Shown here in pieces: positions 16,449 to 24,148 of a stretch of DNA of 48,145 nt. Under the pieces are notes generated by a model. The model worked only from the letters and a program-made list of their open reading frames with translations. It searched no databases and had not been told where the DNA came from. The DNA is from CAZJFH01 sp964545205. GTDB taxonomy: Bacteria; Pseudomonadota; Alphaproteobacteria; Rhodospirillales; Magnetospirillaceae. Within the stretch, counting starts at the first letter, position 1, and every line of letters starts with the position of its first letter. The stretch covers positions 1 through 48,145 of the forward strand of contig CAZJFH010000038.1 of NCBI GenBank assembly GCA_964545205.1, in the 5' to 3' direction. A program made the position numbers and the translations under genes.

Positions 16449-17761
16449 GCCCGCTCGAGATCGGCGCGCTGTTCGCGCTGGTGACCCTCGTCGTCCTCGG
16501 CCTCGGCGTGCCGATCGCCTTCGGGCTCGGCATCACCGCCGTGTCGTTCCTGGTGATCTTCGAGGGCCTCGACAGCCTGTCGGTGGTGGCCGAAACCTTT
16601 TTCGCCGGCATCGCCGAGTTCACCCTGGTGTCGATCCCGATGTTCATCGTCATGGGCGCGGCGGTGGCCTCGTCGCCGGCGGGGCGCGACCTCTACGAGG
16701 CGCTCGACCGCTGGCTCAACCGGGTGCCCGGCGGGCTGATCATCTCCAACATCGGCGCCTGCTCGATCTTCGCCGCCCTGTCGGGCTCGTCGCCGGCCAC
16801 CTGCGCCGCCATCGGCAAGATGGGCATTCCCGAGATGCTCAAGCGCGGCTTCCCGGCCGGCATCGCCACCGGCTCGATCGCCGCCGGCGGCACGCTGGGG
16901 ATTCTGATCCCGCCCAGCGTGACGATGATCATCTACGGCATCGCCACCGAGACCTCGATCGGTCGGCTGTTCCTGGCCGGCATCCTGCCCGGCCTGCTGC
17001 TCACGGCGCTGTTCATGGCCTGGGCGCTGTTCGCCGCCTGGCGCGCCGGCTGGAGCCTGGCCGACATGACCCGCGCGGTGGCCTGGCGCGACAAGTTCGT
17101 GGTGCTGCCGCGGGTGCTGCCGTTCCTGGCCATCGTCGTCGGCATCCTCTACGTGCTCTACGGCGGCATCGCGACGCCGTCCGAGGCGGCCGGCGTCGGC
17201 GCGCTGTTCGTGCTGGTGCTGGTGGCGGTGATCTACAGGATGTGGCGGCCCAGCCATATGTGGCGGGTGCTGCGCGATTCGATGCGCGAGAGCGTGATGA
17301 TCATGATGATCATCGCCGCCTCCGAACTGTTCAGCTACACGATGTCCTACCTGTTCGTGACCCAGTCGATCGCCGAACTGATCGCCACGATGGATGTCAA
17401 CCGCTGGGTCCTGATGCTGATGATCAACGCCTTCCTGCTGGTCGCCGGCTTCTTCCTGCCGCCGGTGGCGGTGATCCTGATGACGGCGCCGATCCTGCTG
17501 CCGATCGTCACCGGCGCCGGCTTCGACCCGTACTGGTTCGCGGTGATCTTCACGATCAACATGGAGATCGGCCTGATCACGCCGCCCGTGGGCCTGAACC
17601 TCTACGTCATCAACGGCATCGCGCCCGACGTGCCGCTGACGACCGTGCTCAAGGGCGCCCTGCCCTTCATGCTGTGCATGGTCCTGGGCATGGTGATCCT
17701 GGCGATCTTCCCCGAGATCGTCACCTTCCTGCCCGACCTGCTGATGGGGCCGGGGCTGTGA
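16445..17761 (+). CDS. TRAP transporter large permease subunit (DctM family), operon 1
   Basis: 438 aa, about 12 transmembrane helices, the ion-coupled transport channel of the TRAP system. Marks: LGLGVPIAFGLGI near the N-terminus, TLVSIPMFIVMGA, GTLGILIPPSVTMIIYG, ATPSEAAGVGALF and GLITPPVGLNLYVINGI. The ATG at 16445 overlaps the small-subunit stop by four bases. A longer in-frame opening upstream is a shadow. The operon ends here, 4 bases from the convergent next gene. Confidence 0.95.
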   Translation: MSPLEIGALFALVTLVVLGLGVPIAFGLGITAVSFLVIFEGLDSLSVVAETFFAGIAEFTLVSIPMFIVMGAAVASSPAGRDLYEALDRWLNRVPGGLIISNIGACSIFAALSGSSPATCAAIGKMGIPEMLKRGFPAGIATGSIAAGGTLGILIPPSVTMIIYGIATETSIGRLFLAGILPGLLLTALFMAWALFAAWRAGWSLADMTRAVAWRDKFVVLPRVLPFLAIVVGILYVLYGGIATPSEAAGVGALFVLVLVAVIYRMWRPSHMWRVLRDSMRESVMIMMIIAASELFSYTMSYLFVTQSIAELIATMDVNRWVLMLMINAFLLVAGFFLPPVAVILMTAPILLPIVTGAGFDPYWFAVIFTINMEIGLITPPVGLNLYVINGIAPDVPLTTVLKGALPFMLCMVLGMVILAIFPEIVTFLPDLLMGPGL

Positions 17762-17765
17762 CGCC

Positions 17766-18791
17766 TCAGCCCCGCGCCAGCAGCGGCGCCAGCGCCTCGG
17801 GCAGTTCCGGCGCCTGCCGGCGCAGGAAGTCGAGCAGCGCCCGCTCGGCCGCGGTCGGCGCCGGCCCCTTGCCGATGCGCTCCAGCAGCCACTGCTGCTC
17901 GGCGGGCGAGATCGCGGCGGCGGCCTGCTCGCGCCGGGCCTGGGCGTCGAGGCGCTCCATCATCTCCCGCTCGTGCGCGGTGGAGCCGCCGAACAGCGTC
18001 GCCGTCACGTCCTTGAACGCCGCCATCAGGCCGCCGCCGTCGCGCAGCGCCTGGCCCATGCGGGCCATGAACTCGCCGGTCGAGCCGCGTTCCTGCAGCC
18101 AGCGCTCCTGGCGCACGTGCGCGTCGACGTCCAGCACGGCGCGCCCGGGCAGCAGCACGTAGGAGCCGATCGAGCGGGCGAACAGGTCGGCCCAGGCGGG
18201 GTCGTTGTCGGCGTCGCGGGTGGCGTCGTTCAGGTCGGCGAGCAGGTCGGCCTCGGCGCGCGAGATGCCGATGCTGCCGTCGCCGGCGACCCCGTGCAGC
18301 AGCTTGCGGATCACCGCGACGTCGGCGGCGTCGATCGCCCCGGGCCGGTGTCGCAGCGCCTGCGCCAGGCGGCCGTCGTGGTGCAGCACGACGTCCTTGA
18401 CCGCCTCGAGGCCGGCCATCACCAGCCGCTCCGGCACCCATTTCGCCTGCTCGACGATGCGGACCAGGGCGCGGAACTCGGATTCGGCCTCGATGCGGCC
18501 GTCGTGGCGGACGCGGCGCAGGAACTCGTCGGCGTCGGGCTCGGAGACGACGCCGGGCGGGAAGCCCTGCCAGACGTAGCGTTGCGCCACCGCCTCGGCG
18601 AAGAAGGCGTTCCAGCTTTCGGCCTTGCGCACCGGACGGGCGTCGAGGTCGAACAGCAGGTCGATCTCCTCGGAATCGACGGCGCCGTCCGGCCACACCT
18701 CGCGGCGCAGCAGCAGAACGTCGTCGTCGCTGATGTCGTCGTGGCGCAGGACCTCGTCGACCAGTTCCCGTTTGCGCGGCGTCAGCGTCAT
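17766..18791 (-). CDS. Hypothetical protein with three internal repeats (TerB-like appearance)
   Basis: 341 aa, soluble and helical. Three related acidic units are visible. Unit 1 has DDVLLLRREVWPDGAVDSEE then SWNAFFAEAVAQRYVWQG; unit 2 has DADEFLRRVRHDGRIEAESE; unit 3 has DVAVIRKLLHGVAGDGSIGI then AWADLFARSIGSYVLLPG. Each has a D-G-x-I/V turn before an acidic helix, recalling TerB-type or EF-hand-like bundles. The C-terminal 120 residues (QERWLQERGSTGEFMARMGQ) are different. I cannot name the family; a tellurite-resistance TerB-like fold is a guess. It converges on TRAP operon 1. Confidence 0.8.
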   Translation of the reverse strand: MTLTPRKRELVDEVLRHDDISDDDVLLLRREVWPDGAVDSEEIDLLFDLDARPVRKAESWNAFFAEAVAQRYVWQGFPPGVVSEPDADEFLRRVRHDGRIEAESEFRALVRIVEQAKWVPERLVMAGLEAVKDVVLHHDGRLAQALRHRPGAIDAADVAVIRKLLHGVAGDGSIGISRAEADLLADLNDATRDADNDPAWADLFARSIGSYVLLPGRAVLDVDAHVRQERWLQERGSTGEFMARMGQALRDGGGLMAAFKDVTATLFGGSTAHEREMMERLDAQARREQAAAAISPAEQQWLLERIGKGPAPTAAERALLDFLRRQAPELPEALAPLLARG

Positions 18792-18853
18792 GGCGCGGGG
18801 CTCCTTTCACGTCCGGCACAGCATAACAACCCGCGGCGCGGGCGGCGAGACGC

Positions 18854-20110
18854 CTAATGGGCGTGCGGCCGCGGCAGCGCCAGGGTCAAAAGGAGACCCA
18901 GGATGGCGGCGACGGCGGCGGCGACGTAGCCGGGGCCGAAGCCGCCCAGGATCTCGGCGAGTTGGCCGGCCAGAGCCGGGCCGCAGATCTGGCCGATGCC
19001 GAACAGGAAGGTGATCGAGCCGAACACGCCGGCGGCGCGCTCCGGCCCGGCATAGTCGCCGACCGCCGCCGCCATGATCCCCGGCACCGCCCAGGCCACC
19101 AGCCCGTACAGCGCGATCGACAGGTAGACGAAGGCCTCCGGCAGGTCCGAGGCGATCAGCAGGTAGGCGGTGGCCTGGAAGGCGAACACCACCGCCAGCG
19201 CCGCCTTGCGCCCGACCCGGTCGGAGACGCCGCCGAGCACCGGCCCCGAGAACAGGCTGAGGAAGCCGATCCAGCCCCAGGCCTGGCCGGCGCTGGCCTC
19301 GGCGAAGCCGCGCTCGTGCACCAGGGTGGTGACCAGGAAGGTGGCGTAAATGACGTAGCCGAATCCGAACAGCGCGTAGACGCCGCCGAGGTGGAAGGTC
19401 AGCCGCCGCAGCGAGGCCGGCGGCGGCGGCGGCGCAGCGTGGCTCTGCGCCGCGGCTGACGCCGGGGCCGGCGCGTCGATCGGATCGAGGCCCATCTCGG
19501 CCGGGCGGTCGCGCAGCAGCCCGTAGGCCAGCAGCGCCACCGCCAGCGCCAGGCCGCCGAGCACCGTCCAGCTCACGCGCCAGCCCTCGCCGCCGACCGC
19601 GGCGTTGATCGCCGGCACCGCCAGCCCGCTGAACACGATGGCGAAGCCGGAGCCGATGACGATGTAGCCGGCGGCCTTGCCGCGCTTGCGCCGCCCGAAC
19701 CAGTGCGGCACCAGTCCCATCACCGGCACGTTGGCGCCGCCGCTGCCCAGGCCGGTCAGCACGTAGAGCAGCATCACGGCGGCGAAGCCGTCGGCGCGCC
19801 CGACCAGCAGCATCGACAGCCCGACCAGCGCCAGCGCCAGCGCGATCATCCGCCGCGCGCCGAGCCGGCGCACCAGCCAGCCGGCGGCCAGCACCGCGGC
19901 GAGGTAGCCGACGAAATTGCCGGTGCCGATCCAGCCCATCTCGGCCGGGCTGAGGCCAAGGTCGGCGCCCATGGACGGCAGCAGCATGCCCAGGGCGAAG
20001 CGCCCCAGCCCCAGCGCGGCGAAGATCGTCGCCGTGCCGGTGCCGACGATCACCCAACCGTAATGAAACGGCAGCAGCCGTTTTCCTCCCTCGACGACGC
20101 CTTCGGCCAT
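18854..20110 (-). CDS. MFS transporter, YbfB/YjiJ-like
   Basis: 418 aa with 12 predicted membrane helices, a proton-driven exporter or importer of unknown substrate. The N-terminal half shows LGLGRFALGMLLPSM, GNFVGYLAAVLAAGWLVRRL and LTGLGSGGANVPVMG, as in the YbfB/YjiJ (MFS_4-like) group. A cytosolic Ala/Pro-rich linker (APAPASAAAQSHAAPPPPPA) sits between helices 6 and 7. The C-terminus ends RPHAH. It has no co-directional partner close by, and the divergent side opens onto the 444-base gap at 20111-20554. Confidence 0.9.
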   Translation of the reverse strand: MAEGVVEGGKRLLPFHYGWVIVGTGTATIFAALGLGRFALGMLLPSMGADLGLSPAEMGWIGTGNFVGYLAAVLAAGWLVRRLGARRMIALALALVGLSMLLVGRADGFAAVMLLYVLTGLGSGGANVPVMGLVPHWFGRRKRGKAAGYIVIGSGFAIVFSGLAVPAINAAVGGEGWRVSWTVLGGLALAVALLAYGLLRDRPAEMGLDPIDAPAPASAAAQSHAAPPPPPASLRRLTFHLGGVYALFGFGYVIYATFLVTTLVHERGFAEASAGQAWGWIGFLSLFSGPVLGGVSDRVGRKAALAVVFAFQATAYLLIASDLPEAFVYLSIALYGLVAWAVPGIMAAAVGDYAGPERAAGVFGSITFLFGIGQICGPALAGQLAEILGGFGPGYVAAAVAAILGLLLTLALPRPHAH

Positions 20111-20160
20111 GCCGGCTCCCGGTGTTCTATTGTTTGGAGACCCCGCATAACACGGACGCG

Positions 20161-20197
20161 GACAAAACGAAGGCCCGGGGCGAACCTCGGGCCTTCG
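20161..20197 (-). terminator. Minus-strand intrinsic terminator without an adjacent coding gene
   Basis: CGAAGGCCCGGGG (20168-20180) pairs with CCTCGGGCCTTCG (20185-20197) around a CGAA loop, 13 bp with one G-U. Read on the minus strand the stem is followed by TTTTG. It therefore ends a leftward transcript coming from 20198 or beyond, where no minus-strand gene is seen before mog at 20859. Confidence 0.8.
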
Positions 20198-20460
20198 TCG
20201 GGACAGGACCTAGAGCAACGACGCTCCCTGGGATCGGCTGGGCTGGGAGGAGCGACGTCACGCCCCGATATTCGGCGTTCGGGCGGGCGGCGGCTGTGAT
20301 GGCCGTCACACCCCGCCCCATTCTTCCGAGGGAGCGCGCGATTCCGGGCGGCAGGGGGATCATAGACCCCGGGGTTTAGCCGCCGCGGCCAGTGGACGGA
20401 GGGCGTAGTCCGGACCGGGATTCGGCGCTAAGCCGTCTTGGCCCCCGAATCCATCCTTCG
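20198..20460 (-). ncRNA. Candidate structured small RNA in the 20111-20554 gap
   Basis: This 444-base gap has no convincing coding frame. It contains CGCTCC/GGAGCG (20222/20249), the nested stem GGCGGC...GCCGCC around GGGG...CCCC (about 20348-20383), and the perfect stem GGATTCGG/CCGAATCC (20418-20425/20445-20452), ending at the minus-strand terminator 20161-20197. I checked for hallmarks of tmRNA, RNase P RNA, 4.5S RNA and TPP or cobalamin riboswitches and saw none. It could alternatively be an antisense tail of mog or simply structured untranslated DNA. Confidence 0.35.
20295..20310. promoter_or_regulatory. CRP-family operator-like palindrome
   Basis: TGTGA-TGGCCG-TCACA is an exact TGTGA-N6-TCACA match with a perfectly palindromic core. 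It lies in the gap between the MFS gene and the 85-aa gene, about 245 bases before the latter and 185 before the former. Which promoter it serves is unclear. Confidence 0.5.
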
Positions 20461-20554
20461 GTTCGAAAGAAATCCGTCCCCGCTTGTGGTGTCATAGCTG
20501 CGGGCGTGGATACCCCGCCCGTGTAGCGATTACGAGACGTGTTTGGAGACATTC

Positions 20555-20812
20555 ATGCCCGAACATCTTACCGACGCCTCTGACCGTGCGCTGTTCGTCC
20601 GCGGCGTCGCCGCGCTGCTGTCGCAGCGCGCCCGCGGCTTCAAGAACCGCCATCTGCTGCTGTCCATGGCGGCGCAGCTCAACCGCATCGCCCTCGAGGA
20701 GGTGCAGGCCGAACAGGCGGCCCGGCCGGTGCTGCGTCCGGTCGACAACGGCGACCTGGCCCGCGAGATCGAGGCCCGCCTGCCGGTGGTCAAGCTGGCC
20801 GCCAACGGATGA
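20555..20812 (+). CDS. Hypothetical protein, 85 aa
   Basis: A small, soluble, helical protein. It contains ARGFKNRHLLLSMAAQLNRI, an amphipathic basic segment, then an acidic helix. I do not recognise a family. The ATG at 20555 has GGAG at 20545-20548; a TTG at 20543 is possible but has no better site. It converges on mog and the two share a hairpin at 20822-20854. Codon use fits the genome, supporting it as real. Confidence 0.7.
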   Translation: MPEHLTDASDRALFVRGVAALLSQRARGFKNRHLLLSMAAQLNRIALEEVQAEQAARPVLRPVDNGDLAREIEARLPVVKLAANG

Positions 20813-20821
20813 ACGCCCGCA

Positions 20822-20854
20822 GGCGCCGCGCGGTCTCGGCGGCGGCGCGGCGCC
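20822..20854. terminator. Hairpin between convergent genes
   Basis: GGCGCCGCGC (20822-20831) and GCGCGGCGCC (20845-20854) form a perfect 10-bp stem between the 85-aa gene and mog. No T-run follows on either side, so termination efficiency is uncertain. Confidence 0.45.
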
Positions 20855-20858
20855 GCGA

Positions 20859-21395
20859 TCACTTGCTCTTCGGCCTGAACGCCTTGCACACGGCCGGATC
20901 GGTCTCGATGTAGTCGCCGCCGATCAGATCCAGGCAATACGGCACCGCCGCGAAGATCGCGCGCATGCAGTCGGCCACCGCCGACGGCTTGCCGGGAAAG
21001 TTGATGATCAGGCTGCGGCCGCGGATGCCCGCGGTCTGGCGCGACAGGATCGCCGTCGGCACCACCTTCAGGCTTTCCAGGCGCATCAGCTCGCCGAAGC
21101 CCGGCATCATCTTGTCGCAGGCGGCCTCGGTCGCCTCGGGGGTGACGTCGCGCAGCGCCGGCCCGGTGCCGCCGGTGGTGATGACCAGCGAGCAGCGCTC
21201 GGCGTCGCAGAGCTCGGCGATCGCCTTCTCGATCTTCGGCCGCTCGTCCGGAACCATGCGCCGGACCGGCCGCCAGGCGGTGGTCAGATACCGCGACAGT
21301 TCGGTCTCGATCGCCGGGCCGCCGAGATCCTGGTACTCGCCGCGGCTGGCGCGGTCCGAGACGGTGACGATGCCGATCGGCACTTCCTGGGTCAT
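20859..21395 (-). CDS. mog: Molybdopterin adenylyltransferase
   Basis: 178 aa, Mog/MoaB fold. It adenylates molybdopterin before molybdenum insertion in cofactor synthesis. Marks: IGIVTVSDRASRGEYQDLGG at the N-terminus, the MPT-binding loop LVITTGGTGPALRDVTPEAT and IRGRSLIINFPGKPSAV. The C-terminus has DLIGGDYIETD, as in Mog proteins. The ATG at 21395 (MTQEVPIGI) is preferred over an extension to 21455. No other molybdenum cofactor gene is in the window. It is divergent from a lipoprotein gene. Confidence 0.95.
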   Translation of the reverse strand: MTQEVPIGIVTVSDRASRGEYQDLGGPAIETELSRYLTTAWRPVRRMVPDERPKIEKAIAELCDAERCSLVITTGGTGPALRDVTPEATEAACDKMMPGFGELMRLESLKVVPTAILSRQTAGIRGRSLIINFPGKPSAVADCMRAIFAAVPYCLDLIGGDYIETDPAVCKAFRPKSK

Positions 21396-21484
21396 CTGCG
21401 GGACTCCTCGGTTGCAGCGGGCGCCCATATTGGGCGGCCGCCGCGCCGCTGGCAACCTTCGGGCGTCGTCCCCATAATGGGGTC

Positions 21485-22033
21485 ATGAGAGTCGTGACCG
21501 CCATCTGCGCCCTGGCGGCGCTGAGCGCCTGCGGCGGCCCCAGCGTGCTGCCGCAGCACAAGCCGACGCCGCTGTCCTGGAGCGCGATGACCTACGCCGC
21601 CGCCGACGGGCCGATCCTGGTCGAGGTCCACGGCGACCCGTTCCGGGCGCCGCAGGGGCTGGTCGCGCGGGCGGCGGCCGAGGCGATGACCGGCGCCGTG
21701 CTGGGCCATCCGGTGGCGTTCACCGCCGATCGCGGCCGCGCGCCGCGCCCCGACTACCGCGTCGTCGTGGTACTCGGCGCCGCGCCCGGCCAGGACGAGG
21801 ACGCGGCCTGCGCCGGCGACGTCGCCTTCCGCGCCGGACTGGCGCCGGGCCAGGTGCCGGTGTTCGCGGCCTTCTGCCACCGCGCCCGGCCGCTGAGCGA
21901 CGTGCGCGGCGGCACGGCCGCGGCCACCGGGCCGGAAAGCCCGCAATTCCTGACCCTGATGCGAATGACGGCGCGCGAGCTGTTCCGCCCGCCGGCGTTC
22001 GACGGCGACCGAGACCCATGGGATCCGTTCTGA
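21485..22033 (+). CDS. Lipoprotein, 182 aa, paralogue A of a tandem pair
   Basis: Signal peptide MRVVTAICALAALSAC with lipobox A-L-S-A-C and lipidated Cys16. The mature part has a central motif shared with the next gene: MTYAAADGPILVEVHGDPF, then an aromatic-poor acidic region and FCHRARPLSDVRGG. Cys residues in AACAGD and AFCHR may pair. The 3' end overlaps the next gene by 16 bases. Family not recognised; envelope-attached function is likely from the signal alone. Confidence 0.85.
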   Translation: MRVVTAICALAALSACGGPSVLPQHKPTPLSWSAMTYAAADGPILVEVHGDPFRAPQGLVARAAAEAMTGAVLGHPVAFTADRGRAPRPDYRVVVVLGAAPGQDEDAACAGDVAFRAGLAPGQVPVFAAFCHRARPLSDVRGGTAAATGPESPQFLTLMRMTARELFRPPAFDGDRDPWDPF

Positions 22034-22548
22034 GACGCCTTTCCGCGGCCGTGCTGGCGCTGGTCGTTGCCGGCTGCGACGAGGCGCCCTCGGTGCAGCC
22101 GCTCGGCATCCGCTCGCCGGCCACCGCCAGCTCGATGGTCCACGCCACGGCGGAGGGGCCGATGCTGGTCGAGGTCGCCGGCCAGCCCTTCGCCGTGCCG
22201 CCGCCCGACTTCGCCGCCCATGTGGCGGCGGCGATGAGCCGGGGGATCACCGGCCGCGAGGTCGGCTTCACGGCCGATGCGGCCGCGGCGCCGCGGCCCG
22301 ACTTCCGCGCGGTGGCGGTGTTCGCGCCGGAACGCGTCGTCGCCGCCGAGGCGGCCTGCGCCGGCGGCCTGAACCCGACCGGCGCGGGACCCGGCGACGA
22401 TTTGCACCTGCTGCTGGTGTTCTGTCACCGCGAACGCGAACTGGCGGCGGTGACGGGGCGGCTTCCGGCGCCGGGCGGCGCCGACGACCCGCGCCTGCGC
22501 AAGCTGCTCGAACGCGCGACCCGCGAGCTGTTCCGAGAGGAGGCGTGA
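22018..22548 (+). CDS. Lipoprotein, 176 aa, paralogue B of a tandem pair
   Basis: Signal peptide ending LALVVAGC with lipobox V-A-G-C. It is clearly related to the preceding gene: SSMVHATAEGPMLVEVAGQP matches the earlier AMTYAAADGPILVEV, GREVGFTADAAAAPRPDFRA matches GHPVAFTADRGRAPRPDYRV, and VFCHRERELAAVTG matches AFCHRARPLSDVRG. Both share the AACAG...FCHR cysteines. A tandem duplication followed by divergence is the simplest reading. It overlaps the neighbours on both sides and is probably co-transcribed with the CAP-domain gene. Confidence 0.87.
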   Translation: MGSVLRRLSAAVLALVVAGCDEAPSVQPLGIRSPATASSMVHATAEGPMLVEVAGQPFAVPPPDFAAHVAAAMSRGITGREVGFTADAAAAPRPDFRAVAVFAPERVVAAEAACAGGLNPTGAGPGDDLHLLLVFCHRERELAAVTGRLPAPGGADDPRLRKLLERATRELFREEA

Positions 22549-23036
22549 TGATCGCCCGAACCGTCCTCGCCGGCCTGGCGCTGATCGCGCCGCCGGCCGC
22601 CGCCGCCGAGCCGCCGGAATCGATGGCCGGAATGCTGGCCGCCCACAACGAGGTGCGGGCCGAGGTCGGCGTGCCGCCGCTGGAATGGTCGCCGGAGCTG
22701 GCGCAAACGGCCGCCGACTGGGCCGAAAAGCTGGCCGCCGGTCGCTGCGAGATGCGCCACCCCGACACCGACGAATACGGCCAGAACCTCGCCTGGTATT
22801 TCAACAAGACGCCGTCGCCGCGCGAGGTGGTCGCCGACTGGGCGGCCGAGAAGCAGTGGTACGACCCGCGGCAGGATTCCTGCGCCGCCGGCAAGCAGTG
22901 CGGCCACTACACCCAGATCGTCTGGCGCGAGACCGAGCGCGTCGGCTGCGCCAAGGCGTCGTGCGACGGCAAGCGCGAGATCTGGGCCTGCGACTACGCC
23001 CCGCCGGGCAACGTCGTCGGCCGCAAGCCGTATTGA
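22548..23036 (+). CDS. CAP-domain (SCP/PR1-type) secreted protein
   Basis: 162 aa. A signal peptide at about 1-19 is followed by one complete CAP domain: MLAAHNEVRAEVGVPPLEWS, CGHYTQIVWRETERVGCAKA and EIWACDYAPPGNVVG. The GHYTQIVW box and a Cys-rich C-terminal part are typical of the eukaryote-like SCP subfamily. It is exported to the periplasm or outside; role unknown. The ATG at 22548 overlaps the previous stop (TGATG), with GAGAGGAGG just upstream, so it is translationally coupled to the lipoprotein pair. Confidence 0.92.
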   Translation: MIARTVLAGLALIAPPAAAAEPPESMAGMLAAHNEVRAEVGVPPLEWSPELAQTAADWAEKLAAGRCEMRHPDTDEYGQNLAWYFNKTPSPREVVADWAAEKQWYDPRQDSCAAGKQCGHYTQIVWRETERVGCAKASCDGKREIWACDYAPPGNVVGRKPY

Positions 23037-23110
23037 CAAATCCCACTGCACGCCCGCGCGCAATCGGCTAAAGTCCCGACGCACACCGAGCACGAACACG
23101 AGCACGATCA

Positions 23111-23230
23111 ATGAACGACATCGCCATGTACGTCGCCATCGGCGTCGTCGCCCTCCTCGGCCTGAAGGCGCTGGGCTTCATGCTGCTGTCGCGGCGGCTG
23201 GCCGCGAAGGACCGCGAGAAGCGTTCGTAA
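23111..23230 (+). CDS. Tiny single-span membrane protein, 39 aa
   Basis: Too short for ordinary ORF calling. ATG at 23111 gives MNDIAMYVAIGVVALLGLKA, a hydrophobic helix, then a basic tail SRRLAAKDREKRS and TAA. It starts 74 bases after the CAP gene. The ribosome-binding site is weak; a short direct repeat (CGAGCACGA twice) precedes the ATG. The organisation of one membrane span plus a basic tail is common in real small proteins. Moderate confidence only. Confidence 0.45.
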   Translation: MNDIAMYVAIGVVALLGLKALGFMLLSRRLAAKDREKRS

Positions 23231-23246
23231 TTCCGCCGCCCTGCCG

Positions 23247-23684
23247 TCAGGACTCGCAGCGGCGCACGTCGAAGGGCGAGCGCTCGTGCTCGGAATAGCG
23301 GGCGAAGGTCTTCCAGTTCGCGTCGCCGAGCCGCCGGAGCTGCCGCGCCATGCCGGCGCACTGGGCCGAATTGCGCGACAGATGGCGGAAATGACTGCGG
23401 GTTCGGGCCTCGGCCACCGGGACCAGGCCGGCGTCCCAGCGCTCCAGCGCGACGTCGCGCAGGCGCCGGTTCCGGTCGATCTGGCTGCCGAAGCGCTCCT
23501 CGACCGCCCGCCACGCCGCCCAGATGCCGGGGACATAGCCCTCGCAGGCGGCGGCCGTCTCCTGCAGTCGCACGACATGGGCGACCACCCGTTCGGCGGC
23601 GGCCTCGCGGTCGCTGAAGCACATCTCGGCCGCCTCGGCCGCCCCGGCCGCGAAGGTCGCGGCGACGCATCCCACCAGCGCCAT
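23247..23684 (-). CDS. Secreted hypothetical protein, 145 aa
   Basis: The signal peptide MALVGCVAATFAAGAAEAAE is followed by a helical mature region, with Cys in EMCFSD, AACEGY, AQCAGM and near the C-terminus (RRCES), so two disulphides are possible. No family recognised. The frame extends to 23774; a GTG at 23702 would add a basic n-region (VSFRR) and is the main alternative start. It converges on the 39-aa gene 16 bases away. Confidence 0.65.
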   Translation of the reverse strand: MALVGCVAATFAAGAAEAAEMCFSDREAAAERVVAHVVRLQETAAACEGYVPGIWAAWRAVEERFGSQIDRNRRLRDVALERWDAGLVPVAEARTRSHFRHLSRNSAQCAGMARQLRRLGDANWKTFARYSEHERSPFDVRRCES

Positions 23685-23819
23685 TCGACGAAAGGATACC
23701 ACTCTGCACCGCGCCGGCCGCCCACACCCGGTCCGGCGTCCCTGCTGGACGACGCACACGGCGACAGTGAACACCGGCCGGCCGGACCGCGGCAGTGACG
23801 GTGATCACAGCCGCCGCGG

Positions 23820-24131
23820 TCACCGGCTCAGCCGGCGCGCGAGCGCCAGGCAGGCGACCAGCGGCACCGCCAGGTCGAGCATGCCGTCGAGCCCCCATTC
23901 GAAGGGAAACCAGCCGCGGTGCCACAGCGGCACGACGCCGTCCAGTCCCAGCCGGTCGGCCAGGGCGCGCTCGAACTGCGCCTTCTCGCGCCCCCAGTAG
24001 AAGCCGATCGCCAGGGCCGCGCCGATCCACCACGCGCCGGCGACGCCCAGGCGGCGCAACGGCAGCCCGCACAGGACCATGATGGCCAGCGCGAGGGCGG
24101 CGTGCGACAGCGATGTCAGGATGACGTCCAT
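23820..24131 (-). CDS. Small membrane protein, 103 aa
   Basis: Two or three predicted membrane helices: LSHAALALAIMVLCGLPL, GAWWIGAALAIGFYWGREKA and LDLAVPLVACLALARRL. A central amphipathic segment carries FERALADRLGLDG. The general look is of phage- or envelope-associated small membrane proteins, but no family is recognised. ATG at 24131 with a weak upstream site; it lies 17 bases downstream of the tRNA-Val gene on the same strand. Confidence 0.65.
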   Translation of the reverse strand: MDVILTSLSHAALALAIMVLCGLPLRRLGVAGAWWIGAALAIGFYWGREKAQFERALADRLGLDGVVPLWHRGWFPFEWGLDGMLDLAVPLVACLALARRLSR

Positions 24132-24148
24132 GCGGACCAGGTTTCGGA

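Noticed and set aside
20127..20379. 78-aa minus and 85-aa plus frames inside the gap 20111-20554
   Set aside because: They run through strong hairpins and the terminator and show no codon pattern or homology, so I do not call them genes.
20198..20460. tmRNA, RNase P RNA, 4.5S RNA, TPP or cobalamin riboswitch
   Set aside because: None of the conserved core sequences of these RNAs was found on either strand. The stretch is kept only as an unclassified candidate.
23033..23074. TTGACA and TAAAGT as a promoter of the 39-aa gene
   Set aside because: The hexamers are 30 bases apart, far from the 16-18 bases required.
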